Below are positions 28,856-37,460 of a DNA stretch of 64,000 nt, piece after piece. Each line of letters starts with the position of its first letter. The stretch's first letter is position 1. Under the pieces are notes generated by a model. The model was given only the letters and a program-made list of their open reading frames with translations, made no database searches and was not told the DNA's origin. The stretch is from Porphyromonadaceae bacterium FC4 (GTDB lineage: Bacteria; Bacteroidota; Bacteroidia; Bacteroidales; Porphyromonadaceae), in assembly GCA_900120395.1 (NCBI GenBank), contig LT635553.1, positions 1,284,254-1,348,253 on the forward strand, given 5' to 3'. The position numbers and the translations under genes were made by a program.

Positions 28856-29656
28856 TTAGTTATTCTTGATGACCTGCTGTTGGAGGGCATACTTCGTGTC
28901 GTAATCGACAGAGATAGCATCACTCACCGTTCCTGCATAAGGGATACGCCTCGGATCTTGACCATAGCTTGCCAAGTCACCCAGCTTACTTACGATACGC
29001 TGGCTACCGATGTAGATATGCTTCGTATATCGTCCACCCTGCGTTGCCACAAAGTATGGACTCACATAGAGGCTGAACTTAGTCGTATTGGTGCGCCCCC
29101 CAGCAAACTCGGAGTTCACATAGACTGCTTCGTTTCCTCCACTCTCCTTGACGGTACTCTCGCCATTGGCATCGTACCAGTAGTTGCTCACGTAGCCGTT
29201 CTCATCCACGGCAAGGAGCCTATTCTCCTCGTCCCAGCGGAATTTCTGTTCTGTTGACTTCTCGTCTTTCTTGCCGTCACGCTTTACACGGCTGGTGTTG
29301 ACATAGACAAGGTTACCGTTGAGATCGTACGTGTACTTGTGTCCGTTATTGATATTCGTACTCTCCGTAGGAGTTTCTTCCGTGCGGTAGTTGATGTCAT
29401 ATACGTTGTCAAGCTGGAACTTCTTGCCCTTTTCACTACCATAGGTATAGGTGAGGTCATAGCCCGCATAGAGGGTTCCGTCAAACTGCACGCCCACTTG
29501 GGATAGATGCTGACTCTTCTGAGTAATACGGTGCATGTTATCATATCCCATATTGAGGGTATAGGAGGCACTCTTGTTGTCAGCTCCTATGTAAGTACCA
29601 CTGGCACCTGTCAAGCGGTAAAGGGCATCGTAAGTATAACTATGGCTTATTTGCAT
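28856..29656 (-). pseudogene. Rhs core fragment (orphan, no toxin tip)
   Basis: A 266-residue in-frame piece of an Rhs/YD-repeat protein beginning abruptly at a YD repeat (HSYTYDALYRLTG) and ending at YALQQQVIKNN. It carries typical YD units (HKYTYDLNGNLVYVN, FRWDEENRLLAVDENGY) but neither the N-terminal part nor the C-terminal hyperconserved core and tip. Its last ~175 residues are almost identical to 32.25-32.78 kb. The first Met is an internal codon of the parent protein, so expression is doubtful. Confidence 0.85.
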
Positions 29657-29694
29657 AGTCTTAGATCTTTAGTATTAGATACTCCAATAAGTAA

Positions 29695-30372
29695 CTAATT
29701 ACTTTTCAAAAAAAGCTCCCCTTTCCAAGTGATAGAGTCCTTTGATACTTTTGCATAGTCACCCTTTATGTAATACATTTCAAAAAAAGAGTCGTTTATT
29801 GCAGGGATCTCTATTGAAATGCAATTATTGTTCTCTTCTATTTTGTATTCCTGAAATGGGTCGAAACCAACCGCTCCATAAAATAAACAATCAGGAGTAT
29901 GTGGTAGTACGTGATCTGGCTCTATATAAAAAGTAATAGATTTTACGTTGTTAGGTAGTGCTAACTCTTTATGGGTCTCAGAATAATTCAACTTAAATAT
30001 TGAAAACGTATTGGTATATACAGTGATGTTAAGATTCCTCTTGTAGTAGGGAAGCGAAAAGTATACTTTAATACTGTCGCTTAAGAAGGGTTCTTGATAT
30101 TGAGTTACTTTTAATCCTTCAAGTCCAAGAGCAATTGGAGAGACTGAGTTTACTTCAATAAAATCATCATCAATCCAGATAAATGTACATCTAGCCAACG
30201 TGTCATTAGCCCAAACAGGAGTATGCTCCTGTGGCATAATATAAACTAAGTCATTGTTCGTGATTTCTATTTTCGCACCAAAGTTGCTGAGATAAGTTCC
30301 ATTTATATTCTTACTTTGCCCCAACGCAAAGGAACTAACACACATAAATAATGACAACAATTTTACCTTCAT
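29695..30372 (-). CDS. Secreted protein of unknown function, immunity candidate
   Basis: A 225-residue AT-rich gene product with a short signal peptide (MKVKLLSLFMCVSSFALGQ). The mature part is rich in beta-prone residues (NGTYLSNFGAKIEITNNDLV) and has no motif I recognise. It follows the lipoprotein gene 30374-31168 with one base between them and precedes an Rhs fragment. Position and export make it a candidate second immunity or accessory gene of the DUF5675 cassette, but there is no direct evidence. Confidence 0.55.
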   Translation of the reverse strand: MKVKLLSLFMCVSSFALGQSKNINGTYLSNFGAKIEITNNDLVYIMPQEHTPVWANDTLARCTFIWIDDDFIEVNSVSPIALGLEGLKVTQYQEPFLSDSIKVYFSLPYYKRNLNITVYTNTFSIFKLNYSETHKELALPNNVKSITFYIEPDHVLPHTPDCLFYGAVGFDPFQEYKIEENNNCISIEIPAINDSFFEMYYIKGDYAKVSKDSITWKGELFLKSN

Positions 30373-30373
30373 A

Positions 30374-31168
30374 CTATTTGTTGTTTTTGATTATTGCCTC
30401 TTGTTGCTCCTTAAACTCAATCAAGTCCATAGAATGTTTGTAAATGACTGGATAAACTGGCGTCCCTTCGTTCATAATTCCACCCACAGAGTGTACATCT
30501 ATTCCATCTAATCCTTTTCCTTCTAAATAACCAGGAAAAAATCTATCATAGGAGTATTGTACTTTAGGGGGGGAGTACATTTTTTTAAACTCATTTTTCA
30601 ATATGAGTCCCTGCTTTTTATCAAGGGAGTCTATTTTGTTGTATATCATATCAAACCTTTCTTTGTTCTGTAAGTCAAAAATTTCAGCCCCATCAAAGAC
30701 GAAGAACCAAAAGCCAGTTATGTCTTTTGCGGGTTGCTTTGATAATACTTGCAAAATAACAACTGGGTTTCTTTCTATTAGCTCGATTAAATTCAACTGA
30801 AAAAGACCTACGCAATCTGCATCCCATATACCATTTTTTGCTATCCCATACACTTTGATTACAAAAGCTTCATCAATTAACTTGCCATCATACTCAAACA
30901 AATAATTGATGTGCGAGTGATAATAATCGTATAAAGGTTTTGCTCCAGTGGAATCATCGTAACCATAAAACTCTATAAGCTCTTTATATGTGTTTGGAAA
31001 CTGTCTAAAAAAACAAGGATAATTTCTTTGTTCAAAAGCTTGCTTGAGGTTTTCTACTCTCGTTGTTATAGTATTATCACAATTGGTGTTATTAGTGTTT
31101 TTTTTAGTGTTACACGCAAGTAATAGACATAAAGCTCCAAAAGTCAGAAGCATCTTTCTTAGTTTCAT
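30374..31168 (-). CDS. Lipoprotein, probable immunity protein of the DUF5675 Rhs tip
   Basis: A 264-residue lipoprotein (MKLRKMLLTFGALCLLLAC, lipobox LLAC) with no named domain that I recognise. Its ATG overlaps the stop of the Rhs-DUF5675 frame by four bases, the coupling usual for toxin-immunity pairs. Anchoring on the periplasmic side fits protection from a toxin that acts on the cell wall. Base composition is more AT-rich than the Rhs core and the chromosomal genes around the island. Confidence 0.6.
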   Translation of the reverse strand: MKLRKMLLTFGALCLLLACNTKKNTNNTNCDNTITTRVENLKQAFEQRNYPCFFRQFPNTYKELIEFYGYDDSTGAKPLYDYYHSHINYLFEYDGKLIDEAFVIKVYGIAKNGIWDADCVGLFQLNLIELIERNPVVILQVLSKQPAKDITGFWFFVFDGAEIFDLQNKERFDMIYNKIDSLDKKQGLILKNEFKKMYSPPKVQYSYDRFFPGYLEGKGLDGIDVHSVGGIMNEGTPVYPVIYKHSMDLIEFKEQQEAIIKNNK

Positions 31169-32862
31169 TTTTCAATCTTATTGTTGATGATTGTTAGCAC
31201 GTTTTCTGCCCCAATGCCATTAATAAACACCCTCAATTCTTGCATCTTTTTCTTGCTATTTCCTACAAAGCCTTCTCCTTTTGTTGCTCCAGGCATATTA
31301 CAACCTTCAGTATTGTGACCGTAATTCCCAGAATGATATAGAATTAATCTTTCTTTGGGAACATCTTCATTTGAAAGGAGAAAATTGTTAGGATATTTCT
31401 TGCTGGAATAGTTTTCTATGTTATAAACTCCCTCTGGGATTCTTCTATCTTGATTAGGTGTAGTTGTTGAAGGTCCAGCAGGTTCAAGCATATAACCCGT
31501 AACATTCTGTTCACCACCAACAGTTTCAAACTCACTAATGGTATAATCATTTCCCTCTTCTATGCGATTTTGTATTATCAATCCACCTACTTGGGTAGAA
31601 TTTTCTTTTAGGTTACTCACGCTAGCTTCGGATAAAGATCCTCCCCAGTTCACAGCCTTATTTTCGAACTTGGCTCGCATCCCTTTGTTTAGCAGATAGA
31701 TTTTACCATCATCTATTCCGTCAGTACCTAGATACCTGCCCTGCCTATCGTAAAAGTCTCCAATAACTACTTCCATCCCATCTGGATCTATAAATTTGAT
31801 CGGATTATTCACCGTATAGCAATACGTGGACATATTCGGGTATTTCTCCTGAAGCGGATCGGTACTCATCCAAAGACTGAGTCTTGGATCATAGTACCTC
31901 GCACCATAGTAGTAGAGCCCTGTCTCCTCGTCGAGTTCCTTGGCATTGAAGAGATACGGGGTATTCCACGTATTATTGCGCTCTTCTATGAATACTTCAC
32001 CGAACGGCACATACTCGATGTGCTGAACTACCTCACCATCAAGATTCGTTATGTAGCTCGAACTGCCGAGATGGTCTGGGTGGTAGTAGAACTGTAGCTT
32101 CTCGTAGGCATCCTTGTCGTGGAAGTTGTCTCCTGCTCTAGTTTGCATAGCCTTAGGAGTGTCGTCCTCACAACAGAAGCTCTGCCCATTGACATAGTCA
32201 TTGTTGTCTTTGCCATTGTAGGGTACCTCAAAGGTTTCGTAGTTATCCTTGATGACCTGCTGTTGGAGGGCATACTTCGTGTCGTAATCGACAGAGATGG
32301 CATCACTCACCGTACCAGCATAAGGGATACGCCTCGGATCCTGACCATAACTTGCCAAGTCACCCAGCTTGCTGACGATACGCTGGCTACCGATGTAGAT
32401 ATGCTTCGTATATCGTCCACCCTGCGTTGCCACAAAGTATGGACTCACATAGAGGCTGAACTTAGTCGTATTGGTGCGCCCCCCAGCAAACTCGGAGTTC
32501 ACATAAACCGCTTCGTTGCTTCCACTCTCCTTGACTGTACGCTCTCCATTGGCATCGTACCAGTAGTTGCTCACGTAGCCGTTCTCATCCACGGCAAGGA
32601 GCCTGTTCTCCTCGTCCCAGCGGAATTTCTGCTCGGTTGACTTCTCGTCTTTCTTGCCGTCACGCTTCACACGGCTGGTGTTGACATAGATGAGATTACC
32701 ATTGGCATCGTATTCATAGCGATGTCCGTTATTGACCGTTGTGCTTTCGGATGGAGTCTCCTCCGTATGATAGTTCAAGTCTCGAACATTATCCAATTGG
32801 AATCTATGCCCAGCTCCACTCTGGTAAGCATAAGTCAGGTCGTAGCTATAAGAAGTGTCCAT
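31165..32862 (-). CDS. Rhs core with C-terminal DUF5675 toxin-like tip, lacking the N-terminus
   Basis: A 565-residue frame with three parts. Residues 1-190 are YD repeats (FRWDEENRLLAVDENGY, FSLYVSPYFVATQGG). Residues 250-360 are the hallmark Rhs core (FYYHPDHLGSSSYITNLDG, YLFNAKELDEETGLYYYG, ending NNPIKFIDPDG), where the tip is normally cut off. The variable tip from about 365 has a C-terminal segment, GYMLEPAGPS, RIPEGVYNIENY, ILYHSGNYGHNTEGCNMPG, that matches the DUF5675 pattern and has a histidine and cysteine in a layout reminiscent of L,D-transpeptidase sites. The frame starts inside the parent gene at a TIMD-like Met, so it is a displaced fragment without secretion sequences. Confidence 0.8.
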   Translation of the reverse strand: MDTSYSYDLTYAYQSGAGHRFQLDNVRDLNYHTEETPSESTTVNNGHRYEYDANGNLIYVNTSRVKRDGKKDEKSTEQKFRWDEENRLLAVDENGYVSNYWYDANGERTVKESGSNEAVYVNSEFAGGRTNTTKFSLYVSPYFVATQGGRYTKHIYIGSQRIVSKLGDLASYGQDPRRIPYAGTVSDAISVDYDTKYALQQQVIKDNYETFEVPYNGKDNNDYVNGQSFCCEDDTPKAMQTRAGDNFHDKDAYEKLQFYYHPDHLGSSSYITNLDGEVVQHIEYVPFGEVFIEERNNTWNTPYLFNAKELDEETGLYYYGARYYDPRLSLWMSTDPLQEKYPNMSTYCYTVNNPIKFIDPDGMEVVIGDFYDRQGRYLGTDGIDDGKIYLLNKGMRAKFENKAVNWGGSLSEASVSNLKENSTQVGGLIIQNRIEEGNDYTISEFETVGGEQNVTGYMLEPAGPSTTTPNQDRRIPEGVYNIENYSSKKYPNNFLLSNEDVPKERLILYHSGNYGHNTEGCNMPGATKGEGFVGNSKKKMQELRVFINGIGAENVLTIINNKIEK

Positions 32863-32912
32863 AATGGTCTTGATTTCGGTCTTTTTTTAATGCCAAAATA
32901 GAATTCTTATTG

Positions 32913-33527
32913 TTAATCTATCATTTCAAAATTCACAAATCGCAAACTATCATTTAGCATCCTAAAACTGTATTTATCAATATGCTCTGATAAGTATTCG
33001 CCATTTTTATCGTATATACTTGACAAGACATCCAATTCCATGTTTATGCCATCAAAGTATATAGACAAGACAGACTTGTACATATACATATCATGCTGAG
33101 AAATAATTGAGTCGCTTCTAACATGGAAGTTCTCTGAAAGAGAGAATGTATTAAGGTTCAATGTGTTTACCGCATCTTTTATCTCAGAGCCAAAAAGTTT
33201 GTTGCAATATGTATCAAAATCTTTTTCAGTAAATAACTTTAAGACATTTTTATCTTCAAGTTCTTTTTCTGAAAGGACCTTATACCAGATATACTCGTTC
33301 CTAACAGGAAAATTAAAGAATGTTTTTATGGCATTACAGTTTTTGTTTTTTAGTGCGTTTAGTAATCCTGCGATCTCCATTTTTGCAGTAGTGCAAGTTG
33401 AATTTTTTGCACCATTCTCTTGGTTGTAGTATTGCTTATGAGCATCTCTGGTTTGGCAACATGCACTAAACGAATATACAACACAAAAGCAGCACAAAAC
33501 AACTTTTAGTTCATCTTGTAGTCTCAT
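32913..33527 (-). CDS. Lipoprotein-like immunity candidate for the TIGR02594 toxin
   Basis: A 204-residue product with a hydrophobic N-terminus followed by cysteines (VVLCCFCVVYSFSACCQ), best read as a lipoprotein signal. No family is recognised. Its start lies 17 bases inside the end of the TIGR02594 hydrolase gene, so it is probably its cognate immunity protein. A periplasmic lipoprotein is the expected form of immunity against a peptidoglycan hydrolase. Confidence 0.6.
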   Translation of the reverse strand: MRLQDELKVVLCCFCVVYSFSACCQTRDAHKQYYNQENGAKNSTCTTAKMEIAGLLNALKNKNCNAIKTFFNFPVRNEYIWYKVLSEKELEDKNVLKLFTEKDFDTYCNKLFGSEIKDAVNTLNLNTFSLSENFHVRSDSIISQHDMYMYKSVLSIYFDGINMELDVLSSIYDKNGEYLSEHIDKYSFRMLNDSLRFVNFEMID

Positions 33528-34032
33528 AACTTACCGCTTTTCCTTTGATGTTCAATACTGGTAGATTATAATAGGGCTTATGCCCTGCTGGATAGTTATA
33601 TTTAAATTTTGAGGCTGAGTTCGGAGAGATATTCACTTCGTTTTGACCTCCTTTCTTTGCAGCTCCCTGATTTCCACCAAGAATAAGTATTTGCCCATTA
33701 CTGTTTTTCCCAACAACAAAACCGACATGTCCTTTTCCTCCCCCATAAGAGATTGTCGCAATACTGCCATAAGCTGGATTATCTAAGCTTTCCCCAAAAT
33801 GTCTAAAAGAAAGAGCCATTGCACTACCAGTACCTTCTATTTCTCTTGACTCAAGTGCAAAATTAGCAAAGCCAGCACACCACGAGGTCTTATCGTTTAT
33901 GGCAGCACCAGTTAATTGAGTATGCGTTAAATACTCCTCTATTCTTGGGTTGCTTGCCTCCCCCTCAAACCTCGCTGTTCCGAGCTCTTCAAATGCCGTA
34001 TCTATCCAAGGAGTAAGATTCTTATAGGTCAT
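33511..34032 (-). CDS. TIGR02594/CHAP-like peptidoglycan hydrolase, probable toxin
   Basis: A 173-residue protein matching TIGR02594 from end to end: PWIDTAFEELG, NPRIEEYLTHTQL, the nucleophile motif TSWCAGFANFAL, GSIATISYGGGKGHVGFVVG with the catalytic histidine, and LILGGNQG. Such Cys-His domains cut the peptide side chains of peptidoglycan. It has no signal peptide and no Rhs core in frame, yet an Rhs core fragment lies directly upstream and an overlapping lipoprotein gene directly downstream. A detached Rhs effector module is therefore likely. Its first codons and the ~25 bases before them are shared with the unrelated gene at 36581. Confidence 0.75.
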   Translation of the reverse strand: MTYKNLTPWIDTAFEELGTARFEGEASNPRIEEYLTHTQLTGAAINDKTSWCAGFANFALESREIEGTGSAMALSFRHFGESLDNPAYGSIATISYGGGKGHVGFVVGKNSNGQILILGGNQGAAKKGGQNEVNISPNSASKFKYNYPAGHKPYYNLPVLNIKGKAVSYETTR

Positions 34033-34083
34033 GCTATTTGTCTTTTAATACGGTCATATCTTGACTGACTCTAAAAGAACCCA

Positions 34084-34344
34084 TCAAGATACGACCATGT
34101 CGTAGTCAATCTTGTTCACATAGTCGTAGCTGTAGGACTTGTAACCACGCACATGATCCACCAGTCCTCCGAGATTATAGCTGTAGGTTACCTTTTCCTC
34201 ATCGAGATAGATCATCTCCAATAGACGGTTATGGCTGTCGTACTTCCACTGCGTGACGTAGGTTGCCACTGCTTGATTAGGCACAATCAGCGTGCGTACC
34301 GTCTTCAAGACCTCACCCATCTTACCGTAGTAAATTCTAATCAC
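34084..34344 (-). pseudogene. Rhs upstream-core fragment
   Basis: An 86-residue piece with YGKMGEVLKTVRTLIVPNQA, YDSHNRLLEMIYLDEEKVTY and YSYDYVNKIDYD, a segment that lies well before the hyperconserved core in an intact Rhs protein. A second, slightly diverged copy is at 36578-36883. It overlaps the end of the preceding immunity-like gene by eight bases. Confidence 0.8.
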
Positions 34345-34849
34345 AAGATATTTTTTTTACAGAAAAGAGAGCTCTATTAAATATTCCAACTTTTAAAATT
34401 GGCACATTATAATATCCTACATTAACATTATCCATTACAATGTCTTTCCAAATTAATTGATTATTCTGAACACCCATCAACTCTAATGTATCGGGCCTCA
34501 ATGGTATTATTTCTTTGCCAATAATGGCATTTGTTTCCTTTACTAAAGGAATATTCTGATAGCGTAAATTATATATGCTATCTCCTAATAATTTAATATT
34601 GGACTCATTTCTATTATAAAAAAAATCACCAATATAAATACAAGAAGAGTCTGGATAACTAAATACATATTCTTGCTCTTCTATTGAAGAGTATGAATTC
34701 AAATGATATCCTTTAGGAACTGTTATTTCGTACATTCTTTGTTTTATTCTAATTTTAATGCTGTCATATTCTGTTTTTGCCAGTATATCCATTGAAACAA
34801 GATATATGATTAATATTGGCAAAAATATTGGTAACACTTTTAATCTCAT
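34337..34849 (-). CDS. Exported protein, immunity candidate for the metallopeptidase tip
   Basis: A protein of about 170 residues starting at the ATG at 34849 (MRLKVLPIFLPILIIYLVSM), which gives a signal peptide or anchor; the longer frame from 34900 hides it. The mature part (AKTEYDSIKIRIKQRMYEI) matches no family I know. It follows the Rhs-metallopeptidase gene by 66 bases and is very AT-rich. By position it is the cognate immunity gene; no other evidence is available. Confidence 0.5.
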   Translation of the reverse strand: MRLKVLPIFLPILIIYLVSMDILAKTEYDSIKIRIKQRMYEITVPKGYHLNSYSSIEEQEYVFSYPDSSCIYIGDFFYNRNESNIKLLGDSIYNLRYQNIPLVKETNAIIGKEIIPLRPDTLELMGVQNNQLIWKDIVMDNVNVGYYNVPILKVGIFNRALFSVKKISCD

Positions 34850-34915
34850 ACGACTTTTTTTATAATTGTATAATCCATACGATGGAATGGAATTTACCAT
34901 CGTACGGATATTTAA

Positions 34916-35785
34916 TTAACGCTTATACCATACTGGCAATATAGGTTTATTTTCATCAGAAAGCATAGAAGGTCCACTGTCTTTAACAAAATTACCATCT
35001 TGATCCTTATTAGTTCTGTAATGGGTTCTTAACGGTATACCAAGCTGTTCTCGCAATATATTTTCACGAAATACGGCTTGCCACTCACTACGTTTAATTC
35101 CATTCTCGGAACGACTGTCTAAAAGTCCACGATTAGCATCTAACGCATGGAACATCTCATGTGCCAAATCAGTCTCCTTACTTACTTGACCTCCTTCTGA
35201 GGTTGCCAATACGGCACCATAAGAATTCCAGGATATTGTGCCCCCAGAACCACCAGAAAGGTCAACGCCTTTATTAAGCAAAGCTTCTTTCTGTGCAGTA
35301 GCTGATGGATCATTTTGAATTTGTTGGGCATACGCCTTTGTAACATTACTTGCTTTAAATTCACTTGCTCCATCTTTTATGACAAAATTATTTGATGAAG
35401 ATTGGAGTTCAGAAATCATACTTGCCCCTTCTGTACCTTTACGAAGTACATCTAATGCAGAAACCACTTTTTGGGTGAAGCCTTTCAATTTATCGGTATA
35501 TTGTATGCCGTTTTGTCTATATAACTTTCCATCAATATACAAAAGAGAAAGATTCTTATTATCAATCCTTAAACTATCTCCTCCTACATCCAAGATTCCT
35601 ATAGGATTATTAGCAGAGAAACAATAAGTGCTTATATTAGGATATTTTTCCTGGAATCTATCCACACTCATCCACAAACTCAACCTCGGTTCATAGTACC
35701 TTGCACCATAGTAGTACATACCTGTCTCCTCGTCCAGTTCTTTGGCATTGAAGAGATAAGGCGTGTTCCAAGTATTGTTGCGTTC
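34916..35785 (-). CDS. Rhs core end fused to a HExxH metallopeptidase tip
   Basis: The open frame begins directly after an in-frame TAA at 35788-35786 with ERNNTWNTPYLFNAKELDEE, the end of the Rhs core, and continues through YYYGARYYEPRLSLWMSVD and STYCFSANNPIG. The roughly 230-residue variable tip contains TDLAHEMFHALDANRGLLD, a zinc-metallopeptidase HExxH helix of the kind seen in M91/NleD-like effector proteases, then a conserved-looking SEWQAVFRENILREQLG. It is predicted to be a toxin tip that cuts proteins. There is no promoter or start codon for the core part; the first Met is at 35719. Confidence 0.75.
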   Translation of the reverse strand, partial: ERNNTWNTPYLFNAKELDEETGMYYYGARYYEPRLSLWMSVDRFQEKYPNISTYCFSANNPIGILDVGGDSLRIDNKNLSLLYIDGKLYRQNGIQYTDKLKGFTQKVVSALDVLRKGTEGASMISELQSSSNNFVIKDGASEFKASNVTKAYAQQIQNDPSATAQKEALLNKGVDLSGGSGGTISWNSYGAVLATSEGGQVSKETDLAHEMFHALDANRGLLDSRSENGIKRSEWQAVFRENILREQLGIPLRTHYRTNKDQDGNFVKDSGPSMLSDENKPILPVWYKR

Positions 35786-35861
35786 TTATATGGGTGTCGA
35801 GGCATACCCTTATAGGGGTAACAAAAGATACTCAAATTACCTTTCTGCTTTCAGCATAATT

Positions 35862-36101
35862 TCACCTGGTTATCAATACTATAATAATAACTATAATTAT
35901 TAACCCTACAATACCATATATGCGATTCACAAACTCGTTATTGATATTTGATATTTCATCTTCTTTACTCTTTTCGGTCACACCATGCAAAATGGCTTGA
36001 AAAGACTTCTTCGATTTCAACATGCAATTAACTACATAACGAATGAAAGCACCTAAATATAGCACTATTAAATTTCTGCAAAGAATATCAATTATCGCCA
36101 T
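35862..36101 (-). CDS. Small membrane protein, immunity candidate
   Basis: A 79-residue protein with a hydrophobic N-terminal half (AIIDILCRNLIVLYLGAFI) and a strongly hydrophobic C-terminus (IYGIVGLIIIVIIIVLITR). It overlaps the end of the short Rhs-tip fragment 36088-36310 by 14 bases, the arrangement of a toxin-immunity pair. The family is unknown. Confidence 0.45.
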   Translation of the reverse strand: MAIIDILCRNLIVLYLGAFIRYVVNCMLKSKKSFQAILHGVTEKSKEDEISNINNEFVNRIYGIVGLIIIVIIIVLITR

Positions 36102-36310
36102 CTTTTTTCTTGTTTACTTCTATTGCTGTTTGTGAAGCAGAAATACCATCAACGATAATTTTACCACTCCCAATATAGTTATTAGTATTTTCTATTATAC
36201 CATTAATTCCTCTGTTTATTACGAAGCCGTTCTCATCAGCTGCCAGGAGACTGTTTTCCTCGTCCCTCATTAGCTTGCGCTTTGCGACTGTACTGTCTTT
36301 ATGTCAGTCG
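36088..36310 (-). pseudogene. Rhs YD-repeat fragment with a short unknown tip
   Basis: The reading frame contains KRKLMRDEENSLLAADENGF, clearly the YD segment that reads KFRWDEENRLLAVDENGY in the 31-kb copy. The sequence then breaks at YWYDANG into an unrelated 38-residue end (NRGINGIIENTNNYIGSGK and onward). Only about 60 residues are left. The switch point marks an old recombination joint. Confidence 0.7.
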
Positions 36311-36317
36311 ATCATCA

Positions 36318-36581
36318 TTAGCGATTGTTTCTTTCAATGGAATCTTTTTTAGAAGTATTGGAGTTCTTATCTGTAATCCAAAGATACCTAACAAGAAAAA
36401 TAAGTGCAACTACAGCTGAAATATTAGGAATTATCTTTTCGATAAAGAATGTAGTAAAACTCACAGATGTCGACATAGAGAGCAAGTCAAAAATCGACAT
36501 GAGCAGTATCATAAATACAGAATATGTTAGAATCAAGCTTATAACAACTTTAATTAGTATAGAAAAATTCTTATATGTCAT
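36318..36581 (-). CDS. Two-helix membrane protein, immunity candidate
   Basis: An 87-residue protein with two predicted membrane helices (about residues 8-34 and 53-68) and a polar tail (DKNSNTSKKDSIERNNR). The family is not recognised. Its first five codons (MTYKN) and the preceding bases are nearly identical to those of the TIGR02594 gene at 34032 although the proteins are unrelated, which points to cassette exchange at this joint. Confidence 0.5.
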   Translation of the reverse strand: MTYKNFSILIKVVISLILTYSVFMILLMSIFDLLSMSTSVSFTTFFIEKIIPNISAVVALIFLVRYLWITDKNSNTSKKDSIERNNR

Positions 36582-36883
36582 GCTATTTTTCTTTTAATAC
36601 GGTCATAGCCAATCTTGTTCACATAGTCGTATCTGTAAGACTTGTAACCACGCACATGATCCACCAGTCCACCGAGATTGCAGCCGTAGGTTACCTTTTC
36701 CTCATCGGAATAGGTCATCTCCAATAGACGGTTATGGCTGTCGCACTTCCACTGCGTGACGTAGGTTGCCACTGCTTGATTAGGCACAATCAGCGTGCGG
36801 CAGGTCTTGACAACCTTGCTCATCTTACCGTAGAAGTATTCAGTGGTACCGCTGCCGTCCTCAATAATTGTCATCACGCACAA
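36578..36883 (-). pseudogene. Rhs upstream-core fragment, second copy
   Basis: A 101-residue frame with EYFYGKMSKVVKTCRTLIVP, YDEEKVTY-like SDEEKVTYGCNLGGLVDHVR and YRYDYVNKIGYD. It is homologous to 34084-34344 with scattered differences. It overlaps the gene on each side by a few bases (36861-36883 and 36578-36581). Confidence 0.8.
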
Positions 36884-37352
36884 ACCACTTGTTGTTCGTA
36901 AGTAAATTTAGTATCTTCTCGTTGTTGAATTTCTCAATTTGAAAAGAAAAGGTTAAATATCCCACGTCAACATTATTATGAATTAACCATTCGTACGTTT
37001 CGTCAAAAATAGTTAGTCCTATCATATAATAAGCGTCAATACTTTCCTTGCTTCGCCCTCGTGGTGCATAAGTCTTGTCACCTCTCATGAACTCTATAAA
37101 ATCTTTCCTTGAAAATTTAGAATAGATTTCATCTTTTGTTATATTATATCCTTTTGTTAAATAGATAAAGTTGGAGTCTATGTTTTGGAACAAAGGCATA
37201 AAAACAGGCTCTAAAAAATCAACAACAGGCCATTCATATTCAAACTTTAAAGTTTTGACCTGTTCCTGATTATTGACAAAACCGTCAATGTCTAAACTAT
37301 ATATTTTATATAGTTGCTCTGTTATATGTGGATCTATAATACTTTCTATCAT
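36861..37352 (-). CDS. Unknown soluble protein, immunity candidate
   Basis: A 163-residue AT-rich gene product (MIESIIDPHITEQLYKIYSL at the start, NLLTNNKWFVRDDNY at the end) without signal peptide or membrane segment. The mix of aromatic and acidic residues and the size resemble cytoplasmic immunity proteins, but I recognise no family. It is flanked on both sides by Rhs-core remnants. Confidence 0.5.
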   Translation of the reverse strand: MIESIIDPHITEQLYKIYSLDIDGFVNNQEQVKTLKFEYEWPVVDFLEPVFMPLFQNIDSNFIYLTKGYNITKDEIYSKFSRKDFIEFMRGDKTYAPRGRSKESIDAYYMIGLTIFDETYEWLIHNNVDVGYLTFSFQIEKFNNEKILNLLTNNKWFVRDDNY

Positions 37353-37399
37353 TATTATTTAGGTATCTAATCAAAATTAAGCGACAGGTTTAGAGAAGT

Positions 37400-37460
37400 T
37401 TATTTTCCTCATTCCACTTCAGCTTACGCTCTGCGGCACTGTTGTCCCTATGTCCGTCAG
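37400..37460 (-). pseudogene. Short Rhs YD-repeat remnant
   Basis: Read on the minus strand the sequence encodes TDGHRDNSAAERKLKWNEEN followed by KLL and a stop. This is the YD segment that reads KKDEKSTEQKFRWDEENRLL in the 31-kb copy. It begins at the stop codon of the gene at 37461 and is only about 20 residues long. Confidence 0.65.

Noticed and set aside
28841..29257. Plus-strand open frames across the Rhs fragments (also 32119-32640).
   Set aside because: They are antisense to strong YD-repeat coding sequence and exist twice only because that sequence is duplicated.
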